From: Streptomyces sp. AP-93
GTDB lineage: Bacteria; Actinomycetota; Actinomycetes; Streptomycetales; Streptomycetaceae
Length of the DNA stretch: 64,000 nt
NCBI RefSeq assembly: GCF_022808175.1
Contig: NZ_JALGBX010000008.1
Location: forward strand, 1 to 64,000
Reading direction: 5' to 3'
A program made the position numbers and the translations under genes. Shown piece by piece: positions 17,909 through 27,248 of the stretch (position 1 is the stretch's first letter; every line of letters begins with the position of its first letter). Below the pieces are notes generated by a model. The model had not been told where the DNA came from, made no database searches, and worked only from the letters and a program-made list of their open reading frames with translations.

Positions 17909-18637
17909 TCAGTCTGCCAGAGAGGCCAGGGCGCGCGACACCCCCTCCTCCTTCGGCCCCAGGAACCGCGGCTCCGGCTCGAAGACCGCGTCCACGGCCG
18001 CCTTGCCCGCCGCGAAGACCTCGCGGGCCCCGCCGTAGTACCAGGTCGCGTCGTGCACGTCGGACACCCCGACCCCGTACGAGTCCACGCCCGCGGCCCG
18101 GCACAGTGCGACCGCCCGGCGGATGTGGAAGCCCTGGCTGATCAGTACGGCCCGGTGCACGCCGAAGACCTCCCGGGCCCGGACGCAGGAGTCCCACGAG
18201 TCGAAGCCGGCGTAGTCGCTGACGACACGGGCGTCGGGCACCCCGTGGCCCGTCAGGTACGCGCGCATCGCGTCGGGCTCGTCGTAATCGGTACGGCTGT
18301 TGTCGCCCGTGACCAGGACGACCTTGACCTTCCCCGCACGGTAGAGCTCGACCGCGGCGTCGAGCCGGCGCGCGAGGTACGGGGTGGGCCGGCCGTTCCA
18401 CAGCCCGGCACCGAAGACCACGGCCACCTCGGCGGCGGGCGCGTCGGCGGTGGTCCGCAGCCGGGGCCCGGCGGACGCGTGCGTCCACGCCGAGGGCAGC
18501 AGGGCCAGCACGCAGCCCGCCATCACCACCTGTACGGCCCGCCGCCGGGCCCGTACGGTCCGGAGCGGCGTGACCCGTACGGCCTTCAGCCGCTCCCACG
18601 CCGCTCCCGGCAGACCTCGTACCGTTGCGCGCCTCAA
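17909..18637 (-). CDS. YdcF/SanA-family (DUF218) membrane-anchored protein
   Basis: A 242-residue protein with a single N-terminal membrane span (about residues 30-50, VMAGCVLALLPSAW). The DUF218 core follows: AVVFGAGLWNGRPTPYLARRLDAAVELY, VLVTGDNSRTDYDEPDAMRAYL, and the HIRRAVALCR region. In E. coli the relative SanA affects envelope barrier and vancomycin sensitivity. I chose the TTG at 18637 because AGGGGG lies 6 bases upstream and the protein then begins RRATVRGLPG. The open frame extends into the 12-base repeats, which would encode Ser-Thr-Thr-Asn units. Confidence 0.75.
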   Translation of the reverse strand: MRRATVRGLPGAAWERLKAVRVTPLRTVRARRRAVQVVMAGCVLALLPSAWTHASAGPRLRTTADAPAAEVAVVFGAGLWNGRPTPYLARRLDAAVELYRAGKVKVVLVTGDNSRTDYDEPDAMRAYLTGHGVPDARVVSDYAGFDSWDSCVRAREVFGVHRAVLISQGFHIRRAVALCRAAGVDSYGVGVSDVHDATWYYGGAREVFAAGKAAVDAVFEPEPRFLGPKEEGVSRALASLAD

Positions 18638-18647
18638 TGCGATCCCC

Positions 18648-18695
18648 CTGTTGGTCGTGCTGTTGGTCGTGCTGTTGGTCGTGCTGTCGGTCCAG
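18648..18695. repeat. 12-bp tandem repeat, three perfect and one degenerate copy
   Basis: The unit CTGTTGGTCGTG repeats exactly at 18648, 18660 and 18672, followed by a diverged copy at 18684. It lies just upstream of the YdcF-like gene on the minus strand. It may be a microsatellite-like expansion or, if the start is further upstream, a coding repeat. Confidence 0.7.
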
Positions 18696-18913
18696 CTGTC
18701 GGCCCTGTCATCTACGGACGCGTGTACGGTCCCGGCGGTTTCCCGGCCGGTTCCCGGCGGATTCCCCACCCGGCGCGCGCCCACGGCCGGTTCACGCGGA
18801 CAGCGAAGCACGCCGCGGACCCACCCCCGCCGTGCACCCCCCTGTGAGCAGGTGGAAAACACCCGTCACCCCGGCGCAACGCAGCGGCAACCTGCCGCGC
18901 GCAGGATCGGTTC

Positions 18914-19060
18914 ATGACGGAGCCGGCGCATCCTCCCGAATCCCCGCCCCTGCCCCTCCCCCTCCTCCCGCTGCCGTTCCCGCTCCCGCTGCCGCCCGCG
19001 ACCACGGCCGAGCTGCTGACCCGGATCACCGCCCAGCTCGGTACGCAGCTCAGCGGTCTG
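18914..19060 (+). other. Probable N-terminal piece of the chelatase in another frame
   Basis: From ATG 18914 a frame with strong third-position GC reads a Pro/Leu-rich stretch, then TTAELLTRITAQLGTQLSGLRP, up to a run of five C residues at 19063-19067. Its codon bias then disappears, while the chelatase frame, one register away, becomes open through PTPRRSPP into [17 protein letters not shown] one-base change in the C run would make a single protein with a 55-60 residue N-terminal extension. It is either a small leader protein or a frameshifted N-terminus. Confidence 0.4.
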
Positions 19061-19089
19061 CGCCCCCGACACCACGCAGGAGTCCCCCC

Positions 19090-19839
19090 ATGCAGCAGCA
19101 GCCCGCCCTCGTCGCCGTGGCCCACGGCAGCCGCGATCCGCGCGCCCTCCACACCGTCGAAGCCCTGCTCGAACGGGTCCGCGAGCTACGCCCCCGCCTC
19201 GACGTCCGGCTCGGTCACATCGAGCTGAACCAGCCGCTGCTGGACCACACGCTCGAACGGGCCGCCGGCGCCGCCGTCCTGGTGCCGCTGCTGCTCGGCC
19301 GCGGGACCCACGTCAAGCGGGACCTGCCGGCCGCCGCCGCCCGCGCCGGGCACCTGCGGACCCGCGTCGCCGCCCCGCTCGGGCCGCATCCGCTGCTCGT
19401 CGAGGCCCTGTACGAGCGCCTCGTGGAGGCCGGCTGGAGCGCCGGGTCGGCGGTGGTGCTGGCCGCCGCCGGGTCCCGCGACCCCGACTCCGCCGCCGAT
19501 GTGCGGGCCACCGCCGACCTGCTCTCGGAACGGCTCGGCGGGGTGCCCGTGGTGGCCGCCTACGCCTCGGGCGCCGCGCCCGGAGTGCCCGCCGCCGTAC
19601 GGGCCCTGGCCGCCCGGGGCCTCCACCGGGTCGCGGTCGCCTCCTACTTCACCGCCCCGGGCCGCTTCGCCGCGGCGAGCGCCGCAGCCGCGCAGGGTCC
19701 GGCCGCCGCCCCGCTGGGCGCCCATCCGGCGCTGGCCCGGCTGGTGCTCCAGCGCTACGACGAAGCGACCGCCGCGCTCGCAGGACCCGTAGGACGGGAG
19801 CTGCCGCGGGAGCAGCCGCTCGAACTGGCCACCGCGTAA
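19090..19839 (+). CDS. Sirohydrochlorin chelatase (CbiX/SirB type)
   Basis: The 249-residue protein has two CbiX repeats. The first begins [13 protein letters not shown], with the metal-binding His, and has [11 protein letters not shown]. The second includes [13 protein letters not shown] and [13 protein letters not shown]. Two repeats in one chain give the long form of cobalt/iron chelatase. In this context (nasA, and nirB later) iron insertion for siroheme, the nitrite reductase cofactor, is the likely task. The N-terminus may be incomplete: a plausible extension lies in another frame upstream, beyond a C run. Confidence 0.82.
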   Translation: MQQQPALVAVAHGSRDPRALHTVEALLERVRELRPRLDVRLGHIELNQPLLDHTLERAAGAAVLVPLLLGRGTHVKRDLPAAAARAGHLRTRVAAPLGPHPLLVEALYERLVEAGWSAGSAVVLAAAGSRDPDSAADVRATADLLSERLGGVPVVAAYASGAAPGVPAAVRALAARGLHRVAVASYFTAPGRFAAASAAAAQGPAAAPLGAHPALARLVLQRYDEATAALAGPVGRELPREQPLELATA

Positions 19840-19915
19840 CGGTCTGGTTGGTTCCCCATCGCACGGATTGCTCCTCTTGACTCGTCTTGTCGGCTCGTGC
19901 GGTTACCGTTTGACC

Positions 19916-21259
19916 ATGGAAGGCATGGAAGGCACCACCGCACCTGTCCGACCCGGCCTCGACCTGCCCGGCGAGCCGTACGATCCCGCCGATACCGAGC
20001 GCTGGGCCACCGAGCCCGACAAACGGCCCGGGCGGACCGCCTTCCAGCGCGACCGCGCCCGCGTGCTGCACTCGGCCGCCCTGCGCCGGCTCGCCGGGAA
20101 GACCCAGGTGGTGACGCCGGGGTCGCGTTCGTACGACTGGGACGCGAGTCCTCGTACGCGGCTGACGCACTCCCTCGAATGCGCCCAGGTCGGCCGCGAG
20201 CTCGGCGCCGCGCTCGGCTGCGATCCCGATCTGGTCGAAGCCGCCTGCCTGTCGCACGACATGGGGCACCCGCCCTTCGGCCACAACGGCGAGGAGGCGC
20301 TCAACGAGTTCGCCAAGGACTGCGGCGGTTTCGAGGGCAACGCCCAGTCGCTGCGCCTGCTGACCCGGCTGGAGCCCAAGCGGTTCGTCCCCGATCCGGC
20401 GAGCGGCGAGCTGGTCAGCGTCGGGCTCAACCTCACGCGGGCCTGCCTGGACGCCGCCACCAAGTACCCCTGGGCGCGCGGGGACCACCCGACCGACCCC
20501 GGATCGGTGAAGTTCGGCGCCTACGAGGACGACCTGCCGGTCTTCGACTGGCTGCGCCGCGGCGCGCCCGCGGACCGCAAGTGCTTCGAGGCGCAGGTCA
20601 TGGACTGGTCGGACGACGTGGCGTACTCCGTGCACGATTTCGAGGACGGCCTGCACGCCGGCCACCTCGACCCGAACCTGCTCTTCGCCGAGCCCGAGCG
20701 CGCCGAGATCTGGCGGGTGGCCATCGGCCGGTACGTGCCCTCCGACACCGAGCCGGAGGAGCTGCGCGAGGCGCTGGACCGCTTGATGGAGCAGGAGTGG
20801 TGGCCGCACGGGTACGACGGTTCGGCCGTGGCCCAGGCCCGGCTGAAGGACGCGACCAGCCAGCTGATCGGCCGTTTCTGCCTGGCCGCCGAGGGCGCCA
20901 CCCGGCAGGCGTACGGGACCGGCCGGCTGACCCGGTACGCGGCGGAGCTGGTGGTGCCGCGCGAGGCCCGCAACGAGTGCGCGGTGCTGAAGGCGGTGGC
21001 CGACCTGTACGTGATGCAGCGCGACGAGCAGGAGCGGATCCGCGCCGATCAGCGCATCATCCTGGCCGAACTCGCGGAGGCCGTCAGCGCCCGCGCACCC
21101 GAGGGTCTGGACCCGCAGTTCCGCGCGATCTTCGACGAGGCCCCGGACGACCGGGCCAGGAAGCGGGCGGTCGTGGACCAGATCGCGGCCCTCACGGACG
21201 CCTCCGCTCGCTCCCTGCACGCCCGCCTCACCCAGCGCGCGCGACGCGCCGAAGGGTGA
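19916..21259 (+). CDS. dgt: Deoxyguanosinetriphosphate triphosphohydrolase-like protein
   Basis: The 447-residue HD-domain enzyme hydrolyses dNTPs to the nucleoside and triphosphate, controlling precursor pools. The metal ligands are visible: H85 in [11 protein letters not shown]114-D115 in [15 protein letters not shown], and a later Asp in [12 protein letters not shown]. The N-terminal [21 protein letters not shown] is the Dgt nucleotide-binding start. ATG 19916 is followed by a second ATG at 19925, and either could serve. The usual bacterial neighbour dnaG follows two genes later. Confidence 0.92.
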   Translation: MEGMEGTTAPVRPGLDLPGEPYDPADTERWATEPDKRPGRTAFQRDRARVLHSAALRRLAGKTQVVTPGSRSYDWDASPRTRLTHSLECAQVGRELGAALGCDPDLVEAACLSHDMGHPPFGHNGEEALNEFAKDCGGFEGNAQSLRLLTRLEPKRFVPDPASGELVSVGLNLTRACLDAATKYPWARGDHPTDPGSVKFGAYEDDLPVFDWLRRGAPADRKCFEAQVMDWSDDVAYSVHDFEDGLHAGHLDPNLLFAEPERAEIWRVAIGRYVPSDTEPEELREALDRLMEQEWWPHGYDGSAVAQARLKDATSQLIGRFCLAAEGATRQAYGTGRLTRYAAELVVPREARNECAVLKAVADLYVMQRDEQERIRADQRIILAELAEAVSARAPEGLDPQFRAIFDEAPDDRARKRAVVDQIAALTDASARSLHARLTQRARRAEG

Positions 21260-21352
21260 GCCGATCGGGCCATTCCCCCTTCACGCGGCACGCTCGGTGC
21301 GGGACGCTCGCATGTGCCCGCATGTGGCGCAGAGGTTATGAGGAGGCATCAG

Positions 21353-22627
21353 GTGGTCGACGCACACCGGACGTTCGTCATCGTCGGCGCAGGGCTCGCC
21401 GGGGCTAAGGCGGCCGAAACGCTGAGGTCCGAGGGGTTCACGGGGCGGGTGATCCTGATCGGCGACGAGCGTGAGCATCCCTACGAGCGGCCCCCGCTCT
21501 CCAAGGGGTACCTGGCGGGCAAGGAGGAGCGCGACAGCGTCTTCGTGCACGAGCCGTCCTGGTACGCGGCCTCCGACATCGAGCTGCACCTCGGCCAGCC
21601 CGCGGTCCAGCTCGACCGGGACGCCAAGAAGGTGGTCCTCGGCGACGGCACGGCGCTGCCCTACGACAAGCTGCTGCTCGCCACCGGCGCCGAACCGCGC
21701 CGGCTGGACATCCCGGGCACCGGACTGGTCGGGGTGCACCACCTGCGCCGGCTCTCACACGCGGAGCGGCTGCGCGGGGCCCTGACGAGCCTGGGCCGGG
21801 ACAACGGGCACCTGCTGATCGCGGGCGCCGGCTGGATCGGCCTGGAGGTCGCGGCGGCCGCCCGCGGGTACGGGGCCGAGGTCACCGTGATCGAGCCGGC
21901 ACCGACCCCGCTGCACGCGGTACTCGGTCCGGAGGTCGGCCGGCTCTTCGCCGACCTGCACACCGAGCACGGGGTCCGCTTCCACTTCGGCTCCCACCTG
22001 ACGGAGATCGTCGGGCACGACGGCATGGTGCTGGCGGCCCGTACGGACGACGGGGAGGAGCACCCGGCGCACGCGGTCCTCGCGGCGATCGGGGCCGCAC
22101 CGCGGACCGCGCTGGCAGAGACCTCGGGCCTGGCCCTGGTGGACCGGGAGCACGGGGGCGGCATCGCCGTGGACGCCTCGCTGCGCACCTCCGACCCGGA
22201 CGTCTTCGCGGTCGGCGACGTGGCGGCCGCCCACCACCCGGTGCTGGGGGCCCGGCTGCGGGTGGAGCACTGGGCGAACGCGCTCAACGGGGGACCGGCC
22301 GCCGCGCGGGCGATGCTGGGGCAGGAGGTCTCGTACGACCGGGTGCCGTACTTCTTCTCCGACCAGTACGACGTGGGCCTGGAGTACTCGGGGTACGCCC
22401 CGGCGGGCGGCTACGACCAGGTGCTGATCCGCGGGGACGCGGGCAAGCGGGAGTTCATCGCCTTCTGGCTCTCGGACGGCCGGGTCCTGGCCGGGATGAA
22501 CGTGAACGTGTGGGACGTCACCGAGGACATCCAGGCCCTGATCAGGTCGAAGGCGCCCGTGGACCGGGAGAAACTGGCGGATCCGTCGATTCCGCTTTCG
22601 GTGCTGGTTCCGGCGGAAGGGGCCTGA
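21353..22627 (+). CDS. FAD-dependent ferredoxin/rubredoxin-reductase-type oxidoreductase
   Basis: The 424-residue pyridine nucleotide-disulphide-type flavoprotein has FAD motif VIVGAGLAGAKAAETLR, NAD motif LIAGAGWIGLEVAAAAR, the second FAD segment TSDPDVFAVGDVA and the C-terminal reductase domain with EHWANALNGG and YFFSDQYDVGLEY. This is the layout of ferredoxin reductases that feed P450s or dioxygenases. GTG 21353 was chosen over ATG 21338 because AGGAGG at 21341-21346 lies between them at correct spacing. The electron acceptor is not encoded nearby. Confidence 0.88.
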   Translation: MVDAHRTFVIVGAGLAGAKAAETLRSEGFTGRVILIGDEREHPYERPPLSKGYLAGKEERDSVFVHEPSWYAASDIELHLGQPAVQLDRDAKKVVLGDGTALPYDKLLLATGAEPRRLDIPGTGLVGVHHLRRLSHAERLRGALTSLGRDNGHLLIAGAGWIGLEVAAAARGYGAEVTVIEPAPTPLHAVLGPEVGRLFADLHTEHGVRFHFGSHLTEIVGHDGMVLAARTDDGEEHPAHAVLAAIGAAPRTALAETSGLALVDREHGGGIAVDASLRTSDPDVFAVGDVAAAHHPVLGARLRVEHWANALNGGPAAARAMLGQEVSYDRVPYFFSDQYDVGLEYSGYAPAGGYDQVLIRGDAGKREFIAFWLSDGRVLAGMNVNVWDVTEDIQALIRSKAPVDREKLADPSIPLSVLVPAEGA

Positions 22628-22661
22628 CGGGATTGTCCCCGCCCGGCCGTAGACTGGCGCG

Positions 22662-24593
22662 GTGGCAGGACGGATCAACGACGACGACGTGAAGGCGGTA
22701 CGGGACGCGGTCCCGATCGACGCCGTGGTCTCGGAGTACCTCCAGCTGCGCAACGCGGGCGGCGGCAACCTCAAGGGCCTCTGCCCCTTCCACGACGAGA
22801 AGTCCCCGTCCTTCCAGGTCAGCCCCAGCAAGGGCTTCTACCACTGCTTCGGCTGCCAGGCGGGCGGGGACACCCTCGACTTCGTCATGAAGATCGACCA
22901 CCTCTCCTTCTCGGAGGCGGTGGAGCGGCTCGCCGGCCTGGCCGGCATCACCCTGCGGTACGAAGAGGGCGGCTACACCGCCGGCAGCAGCGGGCGCGGC
23001 GAGCGGATCCGGCTGGTCGAGGCGCACAAGGCCGCGGCCGAGTTCTACATGGACCAGCTCGGCAGCGCCGAAGCGGAGATCGGCCGCAAGTTCCTGGCCG
23101 AGCGCGGCTTCGACCAGGCCGCCGCCCAGCACTTCAGCGTCGGCTACAGCCCGGCCGGCTGGGACCACCTGACGCGTTTCCTGCGCGGCAAGGGCTTCAG
23201 CGACAAGGAACTGATCACCTCGGGCCTGGCCCAGGACAGCCGCAGCGGAAAGCCCATCGACCGCTTCCGCGGCCGGCTGATGTGGCCCATCCGCGACATC
23301 AGCGGCGAGGTCGTCGGCTTCGGCGCGCGCAAGCTGCGCGACGACGACAACGGCCCCAAGTACCTGAACACCCCCGAGACTGCGATCTACAAGAAGTCCC
23401 AGGTGCTGTACGGCATCGACCTGGCCAAGAAGGAGATCGCCAAGACCTCCCGGGCCGTCGTGGTCGAGGGCTACACCGACGTGATGGCCTGCCACATGGC
23501 CGGGGTCACCACTGCGATCGCCACCTGCGGCACCGCCTTCGGCGGCGACCACATCAAGATCCTGCGCCGGCTGCTCATGGACAACGCGACCGCCGAGGTG
23601 ATCTTCACCTTCGACGGGGACTCGGCCGGGCAGAAGGCCGCGCTGCGGGCCTTCGAGGACGACCAGAAGTTCGCCGCGGAGACCTCCATCACCATCGCCC
23701 CGGGCGGCATGGACCCCTGCGACCTGCGCCTGGCCAAGGGAGACGCGGCCGTGGCCGGGCTCGTCGAGGCCCGCACCCCGCTGTTCGAGTTCGCGCTGAA
23801 GCACATCGTGGCCCGGCACAACCTGGAGAACCCGGCGGGGCGGGCGGCCGCGCTGGAGGAAGCCGCCCCGATCATCAAGAAGATCAAGAACGTCGCGATC
23901 CAGCACGAGTCGGCGGTCCAGCTCGCGGGCATGCTGGGCATGCGCGACGAGCAGTTCGTGGTCAAGCGGATCGCCCAGCTCGACCGCTGGGCCCGGGAGC
24001 GCGGCAACCAGCCCCAGCAGCAGCGCCGGGGCCAGTCCGGCGGCTCGGGCCACTCCGGCCACTCCGGCCACTCGTACGAAGACATCCCGGCGCCGTCCGC
24101 CGGCCCCACGGGCCCCGCGCTGAACCTGCGCAGCCCCGCGCACATCACCGAGCGCGAGCTGCTCAAGCTGGCGCTGCAGCGTCCCGCCCTGGTCTCCCCC
24201 GCCTTCGACGCGTACGGGATGGACGAGTTCACCGCCCCGCCCTACGCGGCCGTCCGCCAGGCCATCCTGGACGCCGGCGGCGCTTCGCTCGGCACCGAGG
24301 ACTACCTGCCGCGGGTCCGGGACGCCGCGCCCAACGACACCGTCCGCGCGCTGGTCACCGAGCTCGTCGTCGAGGCCATCCACGCGAAGACCGTGGACGA
24401 GGTCTACGCCGGGGTCCAGCTGGTCCAGGTCCGCCTCCGCGCGGTCGACCGCCGGGTCCACGAGATCCAGGGCACCCTGGCCCGCCTCGGCCACCAGGAC
24501 GCCCCGGAGCAGCTGGCGGCCGTCCAGGAGGAGCTGTGGGTGCTCCAGCAGTACGGCCGGCGCCTGCGCAACCGCGGCGCGGAAGGGCTCTAG
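22662..24593 (+). CDS. dnaG: DNA primase
   Basis: The 643-residue primase lays RNA primers at the replication fork. The CHC2 zinc-binding domain has C41, H44, C62 and C65 (CPFHDEKSPSF...FYHCFGC). The TOPRIM core has VVVEGYTDVMA (about 265-275) and FTFDGDSAGQKA (about 315-325). A Gln/Gly/Ser/His-rich linker around 447-470 separates the core from the C-terminal helicase-interaction domain. The start is GTG 22662. The stop overlaps the converging response regulator by 4 bases. Confidence 0.96.
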   Translation: MAGRINDDDVKAVRDAVPIDAVVSEYLQLRNAGGGNLKGLCPFHDEKSPSFQVSPSKGFYHCFGCQAGGDTLDFVMKIDHLSFSEAVERLAGLAGITLRYEEGGYTAGSSGRGERIRLVEAHKAAAEFYMDQLGSAEAEIGRKFLAERGFDQAAAQHFSVGYSPAGWDHLTRFLRGKGFSDKELITSGLAQDSRSGKPIDRFRGRLMWPIRDISGEVVGFGARKLRDDDNGPKYLNTPETAIYKKSQVLYGIDLAKKEIAKTSRAVVVEGYTDVMACHMAGVTTAIATCGTAFGGDHIKILRRLLMDNATAEVIFTFDGDSAGQKAALRAFEDDQKFAAETSITIAPGGMDPCDLRLAKGDAAVAGLVEARTPLFEFALKHIVARHNLENPAGRAAALEEAAPIIKKIKNVAIQHESAVQLAGMLGMRDEQFVVKRIAQLDRWARERGNQPQQQRRGQSGGSGHSGHSGHSYEDIPAPSAGPTGPALNLRSPAHITERELLKLALQRPALVSPAFDAYGMDEFTAPPYAAVRQAILDAGGASLGTEDYLPRVRDAAPNDTVRALVTELVVEAIHAKTVDEVYAGVQLVQVRLRAVDRRVHEIQGTLARLGHQDAPEQLAAVQEELWVLQQYGRRLRNRGAEGL

Positions 24594-25261
24594 GGCTCCA
24601 GGCCCCCCGGGACGACCAGCCCCGTCTCGTACGCCACGACGACCGCCTGGGCCCGGCTGTCCAGGGCCAGCTTGCTCATGGTCCGGTTGAGGTGGGTCTT
24701 GACGGTCGCCTCGCTGATGAAGAGCTGCTCGGCGATCTCCGTGTTGGACAGCCCGCGCGCCGTCAGCCGCAGCACCTCCCGCTCGCGGGCGGTGAGTGCG
24801 TCGAGAGCGGCCGGGGTGTCCGGCACCGGGTCCGCGCGGCTCACGTAGGTCTCGATGAGGCGCCGCGTCACGCTCGGGGCGAAGAGCATGTCGCCGCGGG
24901 CCACCGCCGCGACCGCCTCGATCAGCCGCTCCGGTCCGGTTTCCTTCAGCAGGAAACCGGAGGCTCCGGCGCGCAGGGCGGCGTACACGTACTCGTCGAG
25001 ATCGAAGGTGGTCAGGATGAGGACCCGGGGCAGCGGGTCCACCGATGCCGCGAGGATCCGCTCTGTGGCGGCCGGGCCGTCGAGGCCGGGCATCCTGATG
25101 TCCATCAGGATCACGTCCGGGCGGATGGCGGCCGCGCGGGCCACGGCGTCCTCGCCGTCCTCGGCCTCCCCGACCACCTCGATGCCGGGCGCCGCCTGGA
25201 GCAGGGCCGCCAGTCCGGCCCGGATCAGGATCTGGTCGTCGACGACGAGGACCCGGATCAC
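24590..25261 (-). CDS. NarL/FixJ-family response regulator
   Basis: The 223-residue regulator has a receiver domain with acidic pocket D8-D9 and phosphoacceptor D54 (VILMDIRMPG), the switch Thr in ILTTFD and Lys in LLKETG. A LuxR-type helix-turn-helix follows at about 155-215 (LTAREREVLRLTARGLSNTEIAEQLFISEATVKTH). The GTG start overlaps the kinase stop by GTGA, so the pair is translationally coupled with the kinase first. Its targets are unknown. Confidence 0.93.
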   Translation of the reverse strand: MIRVLVVDDQILIRAGLAALLQAAPGIEVVGEAEDGEDAVARAAAIRPDVILMDIRMPGLDGPAATERILAASVDPLPRVLILTTFDLDEYVYAALRAGASGFLLKETGPERLIEAVAAVARGDMLFAPSVTRRLIETYVSRADPVPDTPAALDALTAREREVLRLTARGLSNTEIAEQLFISEATVKTHLNRTMSKLALDSRAQAVVVAYETGLVVPGGLEP

Positions 25262-26571
25262 GCCGGCGGCCGGTTCTCCGGCCCGAGGGGACGCGCGGTG
25301 GTGTCGGGCGCGGTGGCGACCGGCAGGGTGAGGCACACGCTGAATCCCCCCTCGGTCCGCGGGCCGACGACCACTGTTCCGCCGTAGAGCCTCGCGCGTT
25401 CGCGCATGCCGATCAAGCCGTGCCCCGGCCCGGGGGCAACGTTGGCCGGATCTGGTCGGCCCGTAGGGGCGTTCGCTCCGCCACCACCACCGCCGCCGTC
25501 GTCGGTGACCGTGACTGCCAGGGTGTCCGGGAGGTACGCGACGACGACGTCGACGCACGCCGCCGGAGCGTGCTTGATGACGTTGGTGAGGGCCTCCTGG
25601 ACGACCCGGTACGCGCACAGTTCCACGCCCGGCGGCAAGGGCCGCGGGGTGCCGTCCGTCCGCAGCTCCACGGGAACGCCCGTGGCCCGCACCCGCTGCG
25701 CCGCCTCCGCGAGCCCCGCCAGGCGCGGCATCGGCGCGTACGGGGTCCGCTCGTCGTCCCGGTCGTCGTCCGCGGGCGTGCCGCGTCCGACGTCCGGTTC
25801 CTCGTCGCCGCCCGAGCGCAGCAGGGTCAGCATGCGCCGCAGTTCGCGCAGCCCCTCCTGGCTGGTCTCGGCGATCGTGCCGAGTGCCGCCCGGGCCTTC
25901 TCCGGCGCGGTCGGGAAGACGTAACCGGCCATCCCCGCCTGCACGCTGATGACGGACATGTGGTGGGCGACGATGTCGTGGAGCTCGCGGGCGATGCGCC
26001 GCTGCTCCTCGGTGACCGCGCGGCGGGAGCGCCACTCCTGTTCGCGGTGCAACTGGGCGGTGACGGCGGCCAGCTGAAGGTTGCGCTCGGCGAGCAGGCG
26101 GGCGCCGTTGCCGAACGCCCACACCACCCCCGGGACGCATAGGGCCTGCAGCACCGCCGTCCACAGGTCGATGCGCCGGTCGCTCAGCCCGCTGAGGAAG
26201 ATCACGGCCACGACCAGCACCGCGCACGCGGCGACGGTGCGGGGCGGACGGCGGGCCGCGACCCCGTACAGCGCGACCAGGGGACCCCAGAAGTTGAGGG
26301 AGGGCGAGTAGCCGGCGTCCAGGTACCCGGCGTAGGCCAGGCAGCACGCGACGAGGACGGACACCGGGAAGGTCCTGCGGGCGGCGAGCGGCAGCCCGAT
26401 CAGCGCGGTGAACAGGTAGGCGGTGGTGTCGAACCGCGGCCAGCCGTCCGGGTGGTACTGGTCTCCGGTGACGGCCGCGACGCCGGTCAGGCCCAGGGCC
26501 AGTACGGCGTCCACCAGCCGGGGATCGATGGAGCGGAACCGGTCAGCAGCCGGCCAGGCCCTGGTGCGCAT
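25258..26571 (-). CDS. NarL-type (HisKA_3) sensor histidine kinase
   Basis: The 437-residue kinase has about five N-terminal membrane spans (residues 20-165), a short coiled segment, the HisKA_3 phosphoacceptor RRIARELHDIVAHHMSVI (His about 200) and an HATPase_c domain with N-box VVQEALTNVIKHA and G-box GHGLIGMRERARLYGG. A Gly stretch (GGGGGGG) lies in the ATP lid region. It has little extracellular sequence, so it probably senses a membrane or intramembrane cue. It is cotranscribed with the response regulator downstream. Confidence 0.92.
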   Translation of the reverse strand: MRTRAWPAADRFRSIDPRLVDAVLALGLTGVAAVTGDQYHPDGWPRFDTTAYLFTALIGLPLAARRTFPVSVLVACCLAYAGYLDAGYSPSLNFWGPLVALYGVAARRPPRTVAACAVLVVAVIFLSGLSDRRIDLWTAVLQALCVPGVVWAFGNGARLLAERNLQLAAVTAQLHREQEWRSRRAVTEEQRRIARELHDIVAHHMSVISVQAGMAGYVFPTAPEKARAALGTIAETSQEGLRELRRMLTLLRSGGDEEPDVGRGTPADDDRDDERTPYAPMPRLAGLAEAAQRVRATGVPVELRTDGTPRPLPPGVELCAYRVVQEALTNVIKHAPAACVDVVVAYLPDTLAVTVTDDGGGGGGGANAPTGRPDPANVAPGPGHGLIGMRERARLYGGTVVVGPRTEGGFSVCLTLPVATAPDTTARPLGPENRPPA

Positions 26572-26777
26572 CGGCGAACCCTACGCGGGGCGCGGACGGA
26601 GGTCGTCATACCAGGGGTGCAGCCGGAGGGGGCATCGTTCTGACGCAGAGGTTTACCGGCGGGGTCCACTCTGCGGTTGACGCCGGGCGGGGGCCGCCCG
26701 CGGGACCGTACGGGTGTTCAACCGACGGCACGCCGGCCCGGCGCGCCGATCGCCTCTACGCCATACAGGGGGATCCC

Positions 26778-27191
26778 ATGCAGTTCACCAAGAAGGCCGC
26801 CGTCCTGACGGCGGGCGTCGCACTGCTCGCCGGCCTCGGCCTCACCGGCACCACCGCACACGCTGCGGGCTCCGGAGTGCTGGCCTGCTCCACGAGCAAC
26901 GCCGTCACGCCCATTGACTACGCCTGGGTCGACTCCATCCGCATCGAGCTGCGCTACAGCACGTCCTCGCGCTGCGCGTGGGGCCGGATCACCAACGCCG
27001 ACCCGGGCGACAAGGTCTGGGTGGACCGCTCCACCACCGGCGGCACGACCTGGAACGGTCCGCTGGGCATGACCACCGTGCAGTTCGGCACCGACACCCA
27101 CACCCCGGCCTACAACGACGCGGGCTACAAGATGCGGGCCTGCGCCTGGAACGACAGCACCGGCCTCGTGCGCTGTACCGGCTGGTACTAG
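26778..27191 (+). CDS. Secreted DUF2690-like (YjfA-type) protein
   Basis: The 137-residue protein has a clear Sec signal peptide, MQFTKKAAVLTAGVALLAGL, ending at AHA near residue 30. The mature part of about 107 residues has four cysteines and the DUF2690 pattern IRIELRYSTSSRCAWGRITNA followed by PGDKVWVDRS. The family is secreted in actinobacteria and has no established function. It is monocistronic, with an upstream GGGGGA ribosome site and a terminator hairpin behind. Confidence 0.8.
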   Translation: MQFTKKAAVLTAGVALLAGLGLTGTTAHAAGSGVLACSTSNAVTPIDYAWVDSIRIELRYSTSSRCAWGRITNADPGDKVWVDRSTTGGTTWNGPLGMTTVQFGTDTHTPAYNDAGYKMRACAWNDSTGLVRCTGWY

Positions 27192-27208
27192 CCCCCTCCC
27201 GGCCGTTC

Positions 27209-27237
27209 GGCCGCCCGCCCACGGGGGACGGGCGGCC
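27209..27237. terminator. Bidirectional hairpin between convergent genes
   Basis: GGCCGCCCG at 27209-27217 pairs perfectly with CGGGCGGCC at 27229-27237. The hairpin lies between the stops of the secreted protein and of the cyclotransferase, so it can serve both strands. Confidence 0.6.
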
Positions 27238-27248
27238 GCGCGGCCGTC

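Noticed and set aside
19870..19912. Sigma-70 promoter TTGACT with TACCGT before dgt
   Set aside because: The spacer is 21 bases, too long for a standard promoter, and alternative pairs are poorer.
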